A stretch of 64,000 nucleotides of DNA from Azonexus sp. (lineage in GTDB: Bacteria; Pseudomonadota; Gammaproteobacteria; Burkholderiales; Rhodocyclaceae), in assembly GCA_017983755.1 (NCBI GenBank), contig JAGOAU010000013.1, positions 1 to 64,000 of the forward strand, given 5' to 3'. Each line of letters begins with the position of its first letter. Position 1 is the stretch's first letter. Position numbers and translations under genes: made by a program. The notes below the pieces were generated by a model, which made no database searches, was not told the origin of the DNA, and saw only the letters and a program-made list of their open reading frames with translations. Positions 45,339 to 56,428 of this stretch are shown one piece after another.

Positions 45339-46538
45339 ATGTTGTGGGCCGATTCCCTCCATCTGGCCGTGCGCGCCATCACCGCGCAGCGCCTGCGCAG
45401 CTTTCTGACGCTGCTCGGCATCGCTGTCGGCATCGCCGCGGTGATCCTGCTGACTTCGATCGGCGAGGGCATTCACCGTTTCGTGCTCGGCGAATTCACC
45501 CAGTTTGGCACCAACGTCATCACCGTCACGCCGGGCAAGACCAAGACCGGCGGCTCGCCGTCCGGCCTGCCGTCAAGCGCCAGGCCGCTGTCGCTGGAGG
45601 ACGCCAGGGCGCTCGAACGCCTGCCGCATGTCGTCGCCGTGACGCCCAATGCGCGCGGCAACGCGGAGGTCGAAGGCAACGGGCGGACGCGGCGGACGCT
45701 GGTCTATGGCGTCAACGCCAATTTGCCCAAGGTGTTCCGGTCGACCGTGCAAAGCGGCCAGTTTCTGCCTGCCGACGACGAAGGCAGCGCCCGCGCCTTC
45801 GTCGTGCTCGGGGCCAAGGTCAAGAACGAGCTGTTCGGTAGCGAGAACCCGCTCGGCCAGCGCCTGCGCATCGGCGGCCTGCATTTCCGGGTAATCGGCG
45901 TCATGGCGCCGAAAGGGCAATTCCTCGGCATCGATCTCGACGACACCGCCTTCATCCCGGCGGCCCGCGCCCAGGAGCTGTTCAATCGCGAAGGCGTCGA
46001 TGAGATCAACGTCGCCGCCGAGGAGGGCGTGCCGTCATCCATCGTTGCCGCCGCGATCAAGGAGCGCCTGGTTGCCCGTCACGGTCGTGAGGACTTCACC
46101 ATCGTCACCCAGGAAGAGATGCTGAAGACGCTGTCCAACATCCTCAACGTGCTGACCATGGCGGTCGGTGCGCTCGGCGGCATCTCGTTGCTGGTCGGCG
46201 GCGTCGGCATCGTCACCATCATGACCATCGCGGTGGCCGAACGGACCGGCGAAATCGGCCTGCTGGTCGCCCTTGGCGCGCCACGGCGGACGATCCTCGC
46301 GCTTTTTCTCGGTGAAGCGGTGGCGCTTTCGGCGCTCGGCGGCCTGCTCGGGCTGCTGCTCGGCTTCGGCCTCGCGCAGTTGATTCACTTCGCCCTGCCG
46401 GCCCTGCCGGTGCATACGCCGCTCAGCTTCGTGCTGCTGGCCGAAGCGGTCGCCATCGCCATCGGCCTCGCCGCCGGCGTCCTGCCGGCCCGCCGCGCGG
46501 CGAAACTCGACCCGGTCGAAGCCTTGCGAGCCGAATGA
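45339..46538 (+). CDS. MacB-type ABC permease (second)
   Basis: 399 residues with the same plan as the gene before it: helix 1, MacB_PCD periplasmic domain and FtsX C-terminus (TGEIGLLVALGAPRRTI, LPARRAAKLDPVEALRAE). Two different permeases plus one ATPase suggest a heterodimeric pump. Start two bases after the previous stop. Confidence 0.92.
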   Translation: MLWADSLHLAVRAITAQRLRSFLTLLGIAVGIAAVILLTSIGEGIHRFVLGEFTQFGTNVITVTPGKTKTGGSPSGLPSSARPLSLEDARALERLPHVVAVTPNARGNAEVEGNGRTRRTLVYGVNANLPKVFRSTVQSGQFLPADDEGSARAFVVLGAKVKNELFGSENPLGQRLRIGGLHFRVIGVMAPKGQFLGIDLDDTAFIPAARAQELFNREGVDEINVAAEEGVPSSIVAAAIKERLVARHGREDFTIVTQEEMLKTLSNILNVLTMAVGALGGISLLVGGVGIVTIMTIAVAERTGEIGLLVALGAPRRTILALFLGEAVALSALGGLLGLLLGFGLAQLIHFALPALPVHTPLSFVLLAEAVAIAIGLAAGVLPARRAAKLDPVEALRAE

Positions 46539-46586
46539 CATGCTAGAGTTCGCCTTCCAATCGACCAACAATTACAGGAGCGCAGC

Positions 46587-47024
46587 ATGACGTATCACAT
46601 CGACCAACTCCAGCCCGGCATGTCCGCCAGCATCGCCAAGACCGTCACCGAAGCCGACATCATCCTGTTCGCCGGCATCTCGACCGACGTCAATCCGGCC
46701 CACCTCGACGAGGAATACGCCAAGGGCACGATGTTCGGCGGCCGCATCGCCCACGGCATGCTGTCGGCCGGCTTCATCTCCGCCGTATTGGCCAACAAGC
46801 TGCCCGGCCCCGGCACCATCTACCTGTCGCAGACGCTGAAGTTCAAGGCGCCGGTTCGTCCGGGCGACACCGTCACGGCGACGGTCACGGTCCGGGAAGT
46901 CAATGTCGCCAAGAATCGCGTGACGCTGGATACGGTGTGTACGGTCGCCGGCAAGGTGGTGATCGAGGGCGAATCGCTGATGATGCCGCCGGCGCGCGCC
47001 GCTGCACCGGGCGGCACGGCCTGA
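46587..47024 (+). CDS. phaJ: (R)-specific enoyl-CoA hydratase (MaoC/PhaJ-like)
   Basis: 145 residues, single hotdog domain with the hydratase-2 motif FAGISTDVNPAHLDEEYA carrying catalytic Asp34 and His39 and the conserved GRIAHGML. Such enzymes feed (R)-3-hydroxyacyl-CoA from beta-oxidation into PHA synthesis, which suits the two phasin genes of the window. ACAGGAGCG precedes the ATG. A PHA role is inferred; related MaoC enzymes act elsewhere. Confidence 0.85.
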   Translation: MTYHIDQLQPGMSASIAKTVTEADIILFAGISTDVNPAHLDEEYAKGTMFGGRIAHGMLSAGFISAVLANKLPGPGTIYLSQTLKFKAPVRPGDTVTATVTVREVNVAKNRVTLDTVCTVAGKVVIEGESLMMPPARAAAPGGTA

Positions 47025-47044
47025 TTATCGGGCGATCCGAATGA

Positions 47045-47072
47045 AAAACGCCGGCGGTTGCCGGCGTTTTGC
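47045..47072 (+). terminator. Terminator of phaJ-like gene
   Basis: 11-bp stem AAAACGCCGGC/GCCGGCGTTTT, GGTT loop. A TGCGGTCGAC copy follows at 47078-47087, between this and the convergent pseudouridine synthase gene. Confidence 0.88.
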
Positions 47073-47077
47073 CTTGC

Positions 47078-47087
47078 TGCGGTCGAC
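47078..47087 (+). repeat. TGCGGTCGAC repeat copy 14 (intergenic)
   Basis: Between the phaJ-like terminator and the convergent pseudouridine synthase. Tracts AAAAA (47091-47095) and AAAA (47103-47106). Confidence 0.9.
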
Positions 47088-47116
47088 CTGAAAAAGGGGC
47101 CGAAAACTGCTGTTCG

Positions 47117-48178
47117 TCAGAAGGCTTCGTCAGCCCGCAGAAAGCGCCACTGCCCGAGCGGCAGATCGCCCAGCTTGACGCGGCCGATGCGTACCCGTTT
47201 GAGGCCGGTGACGCGCAGCCCGACCTGTTCGCACATGCGGCGAATCTGGCGCTTCTTGCCTTCCTTCAGGATGAAGTGCAGCTGATCCTCGTTCAGCTGC
47301 TTGACTCGCGCCGGCTTGAGCGGCTGGCCATCGAGTTCGAGGCCGTGGTTGAGTAGCTTCAGGCCATGCGGAATCATCTCGCCGGTCACCCGCACCAGAT
47401 ATTCCTTTTCCACCTGGCTGTCGTCGCCGATCAGTTTCCTGGCGACACGGCCGTCCTGGGTCAACACCAACAGTCCGGTCGAATCGATGTCCAGTCGCCC
47501 GGAAGGCGCCAGATTGCGCAGCATCCATGGTTTGAAGTCGGGATCGCCCGACTGCCTGAGCTGGTTTTCCGCCGTGATCAGGGTGATGGCCGGGGTAAAG
47601 CCCGGCTCCGGCTGGCCGGAGACATAGCCGACTGGCTTGTTGAGCAGCACCGTGACCTGCTTGGCCTGATCCTGCTTGGCCTCTTTCGAGATCGCGATGT
47701 CGGCGTCGGGCTTGATGCGGGTGCCCAGTTCGCTGATCCGTTCGCCATCGACGAAGACCCAGCCGCGCTCGATCCAGAGATCCGCCTCGCGCCGCGAGCA
47801 CATGCCGCGTTCGGACATGATCTTGGACAGGCGCACGCCTTCCGGCGCCGGGGCATTGGCTGACGCGGCAGGGCGCACCGGCTGCGCCGCCAGCGGCTTG
47901 CGCGCGGCGGGCACCGCCTTGGTTGGTGGCGTCGGGCGTTGTCCGCCGCCGGCCGGCTTTTTCGCCGTGGGAGCAGGCGATTTGGTCGCGCGCTTGACGA
48001 CGCCAAGGGTTCCCGTCGGCTTGGCCTTGGGCTCGACGACCGTCGGTTCGGTTTTTGGCTTTTTTTCAGCGTCGACCGCAACAGGCGCTTCCGGCTTGCG
48101 CCATTTAGCCCACGGGTCGTCGCCAGCCGTCTCGCTCGTTGGCGGCCCGGATTTGCTGTCCCGTTCGGAACCGCTCAT
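47117..48178 (-). CDS. RsuA/RluB/RluF-family rRNA pseudouridine synthase
   Basis: 353 residues. A low-complexity Lys/Pro/Ala-rich N-terminus (about 1-115) precedes an S4 RNA-binding domain ([18 protein letters not shown]) and the catalytic domain with [17 protein letters not shown] (catalytic Asp) and [13 protein letters not shown]. The GYVSGQ variant in the start of the catalytic domain departs from classical RluB. Which uridine it modifies is not readable. Overlaps the FKBP gene by ATGA. Confidence 0.88.
   Translation of the reverse strand: MSGSERDSKSGPPTSETAGDDPWAKWRKPEAPVAVDAEKKPKTEPTVVEPKAKPTGTLGVVKRATKSPAPTAKKPAGGGQRPTPPTKAVPAARKPLAAQPVRPAASANAPAPEGVRLSKIMSERGMCSRREADLWIERGWVFVDGERISELGTRIKPDADIAISKEAKQDQAKQVTVLLNKPVGYVSGQPEPGFTPAITLITAENQLRQSGDPDFKPWMLRNLAPSGRLDIDSTGLLVLTQDGRVARKLIGDDSQVEKEYLVRVTGEMIPHGLKLLNHGLELDGQPLKPARVKQLNEDQLHFILKEGKKRQIRRMCEQVGLRVTGLKRVRIGRVKLGDLPLGQWRFLRADEAF
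48071..48080 (-). repeat. TGCGGTCGAC repeat copy 15
   Basis: In the low-complexity N-terminus of the pseudouridine synthase, read VAVDAEKK. Tracts at 48060-48066 and 48052-48056. Confidence 0.9.
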
Positions 48179-48519
48179 TGCACGCCGAGCAGTTCAACCT
48201 CGAAAATCAGCGTCGCGTTCGGCGGGATGACGCCGCCGGCACCGCGCGCGCCGTAGCCGAGTTGCGGTGGAATCGTCAGCTTGCGCGTACCGCCGACCTT
48301 CATGCCCTGGACGCCTTCGTCCCAGCCGGAAATGACGTGGCGCTGGCCGAGCGGAAAGTCGAAGGGATCGTTGCGGTCCTTGCTCGAATCGAACTTGCTG
48401 CCGTTGGTCAGCCAGCCGGTGTAATGGACGACGACGTGGTCGCCGGCCTTGGCCTCGGCGCCTGCGCCGACGATGGTGTCTTCGTAGATCAGGCCGGAGG
48501 CCGTGGTGATTTCAGCCAT
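48175..48519 (-). CDS. FKBP-type peptidyl-prolyl isomerase
   Basis: 114 residues, single FKBP domain with [35 protein letters not shown] and [16 protein letters not shown]. No signal peptide, so cytoplasmic. ATG at 48517-48519 with GAGGAG upstream; the open frame further up reads antisense to rplU's leader. Confidence 0.93.
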   Translation of the reverse strand: MAEITTASGLIYEDTIVGAGAEAKAGDHVVVHYTGWLTNGSKFDSSKDRNDPFDFPLGQRHVISGWDEGVQGMKVGGTRKLTIPPQLGYGARGAGGVIPPNATLIFEVELLGVQ

Positions 48520-48570
48520 GAATAGCTCCTCGGGAAAGGCGGAAAGTCTACCACAACGCACCTCAAGGCT

Positions 48571-48598
48571 TTGACTTCTCAGCGAATTTCCGTATAAT
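48571..48598 (+). promoter_or_regulatory. Sigma-70 promoter of rplU-rpmA
   Basis: TTGACT (48571-48576), 16-base spacer, consensus TATAAT (48593-48598), 47 bases before the rplU ATG. Confidence 0.85.
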
Positions 48599-48645
48599 GC
48601 GCGGTTCTTCGTAGCACCCTTTGTTTCATTTTCGGAGTCCAACCC

Positions 48646-48957
48646 ATGTATGCGGTCATAAAAACCGGCGGCAAGCAGTATCGCGTTTCCGCTGGCCAAA
48701 AACTCAAAGTAGAACAGATACCGGCAGAAGTTGGCGCAGAAGTCACGCTCGATCAGGTCCTCATGGTAGGCGAAGGCGAGTCCGTGAAGGTCGGCGCCCC
48801 CCTCGTTGCTGGCGCCACCGTCAAGTGCACCGTGGTTTCCCACGGCCGCCACGACAAGGTCAAGATCTTCAAGATGCGCCGTCGCAAGCATTACCAGAAG
48901 CACCAGGGCCATCGTCAGAACTACACCGAACTGCGCATCGACACGATCGCTGCCTAA
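48646..48957 (+). CDS. rplU: Ribosomal protein L21
   Basis: 103 residues, canonical length and ends ([27 protein letters not shown]). Binds 23S rRNA near L20. First gene of rplU-rpmA-(terminator)-obgE-proB. Confidence 0.98.
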   Translation: MYAVIKTGGKQYRVSAGQKLKVEQIPAEVGAEVTLDQVLMVGEGESVKVGAPLVAGATVKCTVVSHGRHDKVKIFKMRRRKHYQKHQGHRQNYTELRIDTIAA

Positions 48958-48978
48958 GTTCAGACAAGGAGCTAACAA

Positions 48979-49242
48979 ATGGCACACAAGAAAGCAGGCG
49001 GCAGTTCACGTAACGGTCGCGACTCACAGGCCAAGCGTCTTGGCGTCAAGCGCTACGGCGGTCAGTTCGTTCTCGCCGGCAACATCATCGTTCGCCAGCG
49101 CGGCACCGAATTCCACCCGGGCGAAAACGTCGGCTGCGGCAAGGATCACACCCTGTTCGCGCTCAAGGATGGCACCGTCCAGTTCGCCGTCAAGGGCGAG
49201 AAGAAGCGCCGCACGGTGACCATCGTTCCGGCCGCCGAATAA
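48979..49242 (+). CDS. rpmA: Ribosomal protein L27
   Basis: 87 residues; the N-terminus [16 protein letters not shown] reaches the peptidyl-transferase centre. AAGGAG ribosome site upstream. Confidence 0.98.
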   Translation: MAHKKAGGSSRNGRDSQAKRLGVKRYGGQFVLAGNIIVRQRGTEFHPGENVGCGKDHTLFALKDGTVQFAVKGEKKRRTVTIVPAAE

Positions 49243-49261
49243 TTCGGCCCGGCGGAACCGC

Positions 49262-49291
49262 AAAGCCCTATCCGCCGGATAGGGCTTTTTA
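49262..49291 (+). terminator. Terminator/attenuator after rpmA
   Basis: 12-bp stem AAAGCCCTATCC/GGATAGGGCTTT, GCC loop, T-run. Placed between rpmA and obgE, it would lower obgE-proB expression relative to the ribosomal genes. Confidence 0.9.
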
Positions 49292-49299
49292 CTTTGTAG

Positions 49300-51500
<2,201 letters not shown>

Positions 51501-51522
51501 ATCGCTGGTTTGGCAGAAAACG

Positions 51523-51549
51523 AAGGGCGCAGGGGAGGCGCCCTTTTTT
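51523..51549 (+). terminator. Terminator of proB
   Basis: 8-bp stem AAGGGCGC/GCGCCCTT, 7-base loop, six-T tail. The porin terminator at 52629-52653 has the same stem core. Confidence 0.85.
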
Positions 51550-51599
51550 GTATTCGAGTATCCACGGTTGCCAGTTCGTACAGGCGCGGATCAGAGCTT

Positions 51600-51786
51600 G
51601 CCGGGTTGGCATGTCGTGGATCAACTGCTCGCTGCGGCCGTGGCCACGCAGGGTGTCCGACTGGCAGGATGGGCATGCCGTGGGCGGGTTCGAGATCTTG
51701 GCGATGAAGTGGTAGTCGTGATCTGTTTCTTCGATCCGCACTACCTTGTAGTCGGGAAAGTTTAGGATATTCGCGGGCACGGCCAA
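51600..51786 (-). pseudogene. ISL3-family transposase, N-terminal fragment
   Basis: About 60 residues read as the zinc-finger start of an ISL3 transposase: ILNFPDYKVVRIEETD, CPSCQSDTLRGHGR, then HDMPTRQ. The match stops there; the frame runs on into unrelated residues to 51466, and the DDE catalytic domain is missing. I saw no terminal inverted repeats. It marks a former insertion next to the toxin-antitoxin pair. Confidence 0.7.
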
Positions 51787-51817
51787 ACTCGAAGCCCCTT
51801 GCAGAAGTGCCGCCCCG

Positions 51818-52204
51818 TCACGGTTTCATCCCATGGCTGTTGTTGTCATGCGGGAAGCGCTGACCTGCCTCTTGTACCTGCTGATACAGCCCCGGAAGAT
51901 CGCTGTGGATCGTCTTCCAGACGATTTCCAGGTCCACCTTGTCATACCCGTGCGAGACACGGTTACGCATCGTGTACATGACCTGCCAAGGAATTTCGTC
52001 GTGCAGTGCGGCGAACTCCGGGGCCACGCGCTGAATGTTATTCGATGCCTCGCCAATGATTTCAATGTTGCGGATCACGGCGTCTTGCACCAGTTCGCTG
52101 TTCAGGAAAGCGACCTCATCCATGTTTTCCGTATAACGGTCGATGCGCTCTATGGCCTTCAGGATGTGCCCGAGGTAGTCCGGGACGCGCAGTGCCTTGG
52201 TCAT
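51818..52204 (-). CDS. hepT: HepT-type HEPN toxin (type VII toxin-antitoxin)
   Basis: 128 residues, helical HEPN domain with the full RX4HXY motif: Arg80, His85, Tyr87 in RNRVSHGY. HepT RNases cleave tRNA or mRNA; in type VII systems the partner MntA AMPylates the tyrosine and silences the toxin. The ATG overlaps the antitoxin stop (ATGA), antitoxin first, as usual for the pair. Confidence 0.92.
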   Translation of the reverse strand: MTKALRVPDYLGHILKAIERIDRYTENMDEVAFLNSELVQDAVIRNIEIIGEASNNIQRVAPEFAALHDEIPWQVMYTMRNRVSHGYDKVDLEIVWKTIHSDLPGLYQQVQEAGQRFPHDNNSHGMKP

Positions 52205-52491
52205 ACCGGCACTGCCTCAGAGAGAACCCGACTGCGGAAAGCATCGGGCAAGGCCCTGGGGGTCAGCACATCGACTGACACGCCCAGAAGACGTTGCAAC
52301 TCCACTTGGATGGCTGCCACGTCCATCAGCGTCGTCTCCGGCGTCGGGTCAATGAGGAGATCCAAATCGCTGCTGTCCGTGTCCTGGCCGCGCAACACGG
52401 AGCCGAACACCCGAGCGTTCCGGGCGCGGTGAGACTCGACCACATGCCGAATCGCAGCGCGGTTCGAGGCTAAGGCTTCAGAGGGCTTCAT
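52201..52491 (-). CDS. mntA: MntA-type nucleotidyltransferase antitoxin
   Basis: 96 residues from the ATG at 52489-52491. Minimal nucleotidyltransferase with GSX10DXD intact (Gly30-Ser31, Asp42, Asp44), the active site that AMPylates HepT. Less GC-rich than the flanks and next to an IS fragment, in line with acquisition by transfer. Confidence 0.92.
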   Translation of the reverse strand: MKPSEALASNRAAIRHVVESHRARNARVFGSVLRGQDTDSSDLDLLIDPTPETTLMDVAAIQVELQRLLGVSVDVLTPRALPDAFRSRVLSEAVPV

Positions 52492-52628
52492 GTGTTTTCC
52501 CGCAATAAAATCCGGTTTCACGGTAACGCAACAAGTGTCACGAGACAACAGCAAAATCCGGTTTTACACCAAGATGACAGAAGCCGATTCAGACTCCTGA
52601 AACACAGTCAAATCCGGAGAGCCAAAAC

Positions 52629-52653
52629 AAAAAAGGGCGCCGAAGCGCCCTTT
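52629..52653 (-). terminator. Terminator of porin gene
   Basis: 9-bp stem AAAGGGCGC/GCGCCCTTT with a tetraloop (TTCG on the minus strand), then a long T-rich tail on the minus strand. Confidence 0.9.
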
Positions 52654-52674
52654 GCAAATCCGGCTTGCGCTGGA

Positions 52675-53916
52675 TTAGAAAGAGTGACGAACACCAACTT
52701 GGATACCCTGCTGGAAGACGCCAGCGGGGGTTCCTTGGTTGGTGGCGTTGTTACCAGCGTAATAGCCGCTGTTAGAAGCATCGCCAACAGCGCTCAGGCG
52801 GTTGTCTTGATTGTCGATGAAGGAGTAGGCGCTGTACAGGGCGGTGCGCTTGGACAGGTTGTAGTCCAGGCCAACCGCGAACTGTTGAGCATCGCCACCG
52901 ATGGAGCTGCTGCCATCAGAGTAGATGTAGGAGGCCTTACCAACGAACTTGCCAAACGGTGCGGTAACACCCAGCATGTAGTTGTTCAGGGTGCCGTTCT
53001 TGGTGTTGGTGGTGGAGCCGATGGCGTTGATGTAGTCAAGGTCGTTGTAGGAGTACAGTGCCATGACCTTGGCAACCTTGAAGTCATAGGAGCCGCCGAT
53101 CGTGACGTTCTGCACGTTCTTCACACCAAGCGGAACAGCAGCTGCAACCGGATTGGTAGTTGCAGGGATGTTAATACCACTCAGAGCCGGGTTGGAAAGG
53201 GTGCTACCGGCGCTGATGTAGTGGTAGTTCAAACCAGCCGAGATCGGGCCATTGTCGTACTTCAACAAGCCGGCATAAACCGTGTTGTTAGCAGCGGTGC
53301 TGGTTGCGTTTTCTTGACCACCAGCGTTGTTCGAGTATGCCAAGGTGCCGGTCAGGCCACCGAAGGACGGGGAGATGTAGGCCAGAGCGTTATCAACACG
53401 CACCGGATCCATCAGCTCGTTGACCAGATTGGTGTTGTCGATGCTGTTGAGGGGCAGACCGAAACCGGCCCGGTAAACGTTGTTGTAACGGCCAACGGTG
53501 CCCGCGCCAAACGGATCTAGACCAGAAACGAAGGTGTAGTGCGGGGTGTACAGACGACCACCAACCACGGTACCGAAGTTGCCGCTCAAACCCATGTAAG
53601 CTTGACGGGTGAATTGCGAGCCGGCGGTTTGCACGGTGCCAGTGTCAAGCATGAAGCCTTGTTCCAGCAGGAAGACTGCCTTCAGGCCGTTGCCCAGATC
53701 TTCCGTGCCCTTGAAGCCGATGCGATTGCCGAGGGACTGGCCACCGTTCAGTTGGCTTTGGGAATTCGGGGTGCCGCCAGTGGCGGCGTTGGTCGCGCCA
53801 TCCCAACGGTAGGCGTAACCGTAGTCAACCAGACCGTAGATGGTAACGTTCGACTGGGCGAAGGCGGCGGTGGAGGCCAGACCGGCGACTGCCAGAGCGA
53901 TGAGTTTCTTTTGCAT
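52675..53916 (-). CDS. General outer-membrane porin (Porin_4 family)
   Basis: 413 residues. Signal peptide (MQKKLIALAVAGLASTAAFA), then SNVTIYGLVDYGY, GNRIGFKGTEDLG, YMGLSGNFGTVVGGR and a terminal beta-strand ending in Phe (VGVRHSF), the outer-membrane assembly signal. A 16-strand trimeric porin typical of betaproteobacteria. AAGGAG ribosome site. Codon use is less GC-rich than around it, as is common for highly expressed porins. Confidence 0.95.
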   Translation of the reverse strand: MQKKLIALAVAGLASTAAFAQSNVTIYGLVDYGYAYRWDGATNAATGGTPNSQSQLNGGQSLGNRIGFKGTEDLGNGLKAVFLLEQGFMLDTGTVQTAGSQFTRQAYMGLSGNFGTVVGGRLYTPHYTFVSGLDPFGAGTVGRYNNVYRAGFGLPLNSIDNTNLVNELMDPVRVDNALAYISPSFGGLTGTLAYSNNAGGQENATSTAANNTVYAGLLKYDNGPISAGLNYHYISAGSTLSNPALSGINIPATTNPVAAAVPLGVKNVQNVTIGGSYDFKVAKVMALYSYNDLDYINAIGSTTNTKNGTLNNYMLGVTAPFGKFVGKASYIYSDGSSSIGGDAQQFAVGLDYNLSKRTALYSAYSFIDNQDNRLSAVGDASNSGYYAGNNATNQGTPAGVFQQGIQVGVRHSF

Positions 53917-54122
53917 CAGAATTTCTCCTTAGTGGTTAGTTTTTAATCTGCTCTTGCGAGTTGATTAAGCTTTACCTCTCGGATTGAGAAGTTGAGCCGA
54001 TTTTGGCAAAGAGCAGGCGCTCGGGCAATTGATGTTTGCTGTGGATGGCTGCTTTGAGTCACGGTTGTTGCGCTGGCGCAACAGTGCTTTGGCGAGAAAC
54101 CACGAACGCAACGGAATTCCGG

Positions 54123-54587
54123 TCAACTCGCCTGGGCAAAGCCGTTTTGTCGCCAGGCCTCGAAAACGGTCACGGCGACGGCATTGGACAGGTTGAGACT
54201 GCGTTGCCCGGCCAGCATCGGCAGGCGCAGGCGTTGTGTTTGCTGGAAGTCGTTCAGGACGTCGCTCGGCAGGCCGCTCGTTTCGCGGCCGAAAACGAAA
54301 ACGTCGTCGTCGTTCAGGCGCTGGTCGAAAGGACTGCCCTGGCCCGAAGTGGTCATCGCCCAGCGGCGGCGCCGGCCCAGCGCCAGCTGACAGGCTTTCC
54401 AGTCGGCATGCCGGAAAACACGGGCGTATTCATGGTAGTCGAGGCCGGCACGGCGCAAGGTCTTGTCGTTGATGTCGAAACCTAGCGGTTCAACAAGATG
54501 CAGTTCGGCGCCGGTATTGGCGCACAGGCGGATGACGTTCCCGGTATTGGGAGGAATCTCGGGCTGATAGAGGACGACGGCGATCAT
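54123..54587 (-). CDS. trmL: tRNA (cytidine/uridine-34-2'-O)-methyltransferase TrmL
   Basis: 154 residues, SPOUT knotted fold: YQPEIPPNTGNVIRL, FGRETSGLP and LSNAVAV are the family motifs. Methylates the wobble nucleotide of tRNA-Leu isoacceptors. Confidence 0.94.
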   Translation of the reverse strand: MIAVVLYQPEIPPNTGNVIRLCANTGAELHLVEPLGFDINDKTLRRAGLDYHEYARVFRHADWKACQLALGRRRRWAMTTSGQGSPFDQRLNDDDVFVFGRETSGLPSDVLNDFQQTQRLRLPMLAGQRSLNLSNAVAVTVFEAWRQNGFAQAS

Positions 54588-54650
54588 TCGGGAGTTTGTG
54601 GAACGGGTTATGCCGAAGGTGTCATTCGGCTAATTGAACAGGAGATTGAT

Positions 54651-55361
54651 TCAATGACGCAGTGCACGAGCCACGACGGCAACCGTGATTTGTGAAGCGC
54701 CATGCAGTTTCAGTATGCGGGCACATTCGCGAAGTGTCGATCCGCTGGTCATGACGTCGTCTATCAACAGGATGCGTTTGCCAACGAGATCCGTGTTGCA
54801 TTCAAAGGCGCCGCGAACGTTACGTGCACGCTCCTTGAGCGGCAGCGCCGCTTGCGGTGGCGTGGCCCGGGTGCGAGTCAGGCAACTCGTATTCATTGGC
54901 ATCCCCAGTTCGCGACCGACTGTTCGGGCGATCTCGGCAGACTGGTTGAAGCCGCGGCTCTGCAGGCGTGTGGGATGCAGCGGAAGCGGCAGTATCAGGT
55001 CGTACCCAGCGGCAGCGATTTCCCGGCTCAGGCATTGGCCAAACCAGGTGGCCAGGGGCAACTGGTGGCCGTACTTGAGTGCCTGAATCAGGCGATCGAC
55101 GGGAAATTCGTAACGAAAAAGCGCAATCGTGTGGGCGAAGGCTGGCGGTTCCTTGAGGCAGGCGCCACAGCGTTCGCCCAGTGTTGTTTCTACGCAGCAC
55201 TGTGGACAGCTGGCGTTGGGTAATTGTGGCAGGTCGGCGACGCAGTGGGCGCACAGCAGCGCACCGGCGCAGTCGGCGGAGCACAGCAGGCAGCTGCCGG
55301 GCAGCAGATGCGCGGCGATCCGGCCGAGGATGCTGCCTGATGGTTGGGGTAAAATTGACAT
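54651..55361 (-). CDS. comF: ComF-family phosphoribosyltransferase-like protein
   Basis: 236 residues from the ATG at 55359-55361; an in-frame ATG at 55434-55436 is possible but would sit only eight bases from bioB. Residues about 24-65 hold a double zinc-finger ([21 protein letters not shown]); the C-terminal PRT domain has the PRPP loop [10 protein letters not shown] and RGFNQS. ComF proteins are needed for DNA uptake in Haemophilus and Bacillus. Divergent from bioB, a common order in proteobacteria. Confidence 0.9.
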   Translation of the reverse strand: MSILPQPSGSILGRIAAHLLPGSCLLCSADCAGALLCAHCVADLPQLPNASCPQCCVETTLGERCGACLKEPPAFAHTIALFRYEFPVDRLIQALKYGHQLPLATWFGQCLSREIAAAGYDLILPLPLHPTRLQSRGFNQSAEIARTVGRELGMPMNTSCLTRTRATPPQAALPLKERARNVRGAFECNTDLVGKRILLIDDVMTSGSTLRECARILKLHGASQITVAVVARALRH

Positions 55362-55374
55362 CGCTACGGGCGTC

Positions 55375-55397
55375 TTTGATAATTCATAATTATCAAA
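55375..55397. promoter_or_regulatory. Inverted repeat in the comF-bioB divergent gap
   Basis: Perfect 9-base arms TTTGATAAT/ATTATCAAA with spacer TCATA, 48 bases before bioB and 14 bases before comF. Likely an operator. It is not the E. coli BirA box or the BioR box as I know them. Confidence 0.55.
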
Positions 55398-55444
55398 GCG
55401 CTGCGTCTTTGATTCTTCTCGATTTTTCTCAAGCAAGGCCTCCC

Positions 55445-56428
55445 ATGCAAGCTAGCTCCCTCGCCGCCGTTTCTCCCGTTTCCCAGTCCGTTCCTGCGCG
55501 CCGTTGGGCGCTTGCGGAGGTGCTCGCCCTTTACGATATGCCCCTGATGGACTTGATCTGGCGCGCGCAGGGCGTGCACCGCGAGCATTTCGATCCGAAC
55601 GCCATTCAACGCTCGACGCTGCTTTCGGTCAAGACCGGTGGCTGTTCCGAGGATTGCAGCTATTGCTCGCAGTCGGCCCGCTACGACACCGACACCCAGC
55701 GCGAGCGGTTGATGCCGCTGGATGAGGTCATCGCCGCTGCCAAGGTGGCCAAGGAAAAAGGCGCCTCCCGCTTCTGCATGGGCGCCGCCTGGAAGGGCCC
55801 GAAGGACAACGATCTCGATCGTGTGCTCGACATGGTGCGCGAAGTGAAGGCGCTCGGCATGCAGACCTGCGTCACCCTCGGCATGCTCAAGGAAGGCCAG
55901 GCTGAAAAGCTCAAGGATGCCGGCCTCGATTATTACAATCACAACCTGGATACCGACAAGGAGTTCTACGGCCAGGTCATCAAGACGCACACGCACGACG
56001 ACCGCCTCGATACGCTGGATCAGGTGCGCGATGCCGGCATCAATGTCTGCTCGGGCGGCATCATCGGCATGGGCGAGTCGCGCAAGAACCGCGCCGCGCT
56101 GATCGTACAGCTCGCCAATCTGCCGCAGCCACCGGAGTCGGTGCCGATCAACAATCTGGTGCCGATTCCGGGAACGCCTATGGCGGACACTGCCCGTCTC
56201 GACCCGTTCGAGTTCGTGCGCACCATCGCCGCCGCCCGCATCACGATGCCGACTTCCTGGGTTCGCCTTTCCGCCGGGCGCCAGGAAATGACTGACGAAT
56301 TGCAGGCGCTCTGCTTCCTGGCCGGTGCCAACTCGATGTTTTACGGCGATCACCTGTTGACGACCGGCAACCCCGACGTCGACCGTGATGATGCACTGTT
56401 TGCGCGCCTGGGTATCAAGGCGGTTTGA
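55445..56428 (+). CDS. bioB: Biotin synthase
   Basis: 327 residues from ATG 55445. Radical-SAM cluster CSEDCSYC gives Cys67, Cys71, Cys74; later NHNLDT and the Arg in ARITMP bind the auxiliary [2Fe-2S]. Inserts sulfur into dethiobiotin. Its TGA overlaps the bioC TTG start. Confidence 0.97.
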   Translation: MQASSLAAVSPVSQSVPARRWALAEVLALYDMPLMDLIWRAQGVHREHFDPNAIQRSTLLSVKTGGCSEDCSYCSQSARYDTDTQRERLMPLDEVIAAAKVAKEKGASRFCMGAAWKGPKDNDLDRVLDMVREVKALGMQTCVTLGMLKEGQAEKLKDAGLDYYNHNLDTDKEFYGQVIKTHTHDDRLDTLDQVRDAGINVCSGGIIGMGESRKNRAALIVQLANLPQPPESVPINNLVPIPGTPMADTARLDPFEFVRTIAAARITMPTSWVRLSAGRQEMTDELQALCFLAGANSMFYGDHLLTTGNPDVDRDDALFARLGIKAV

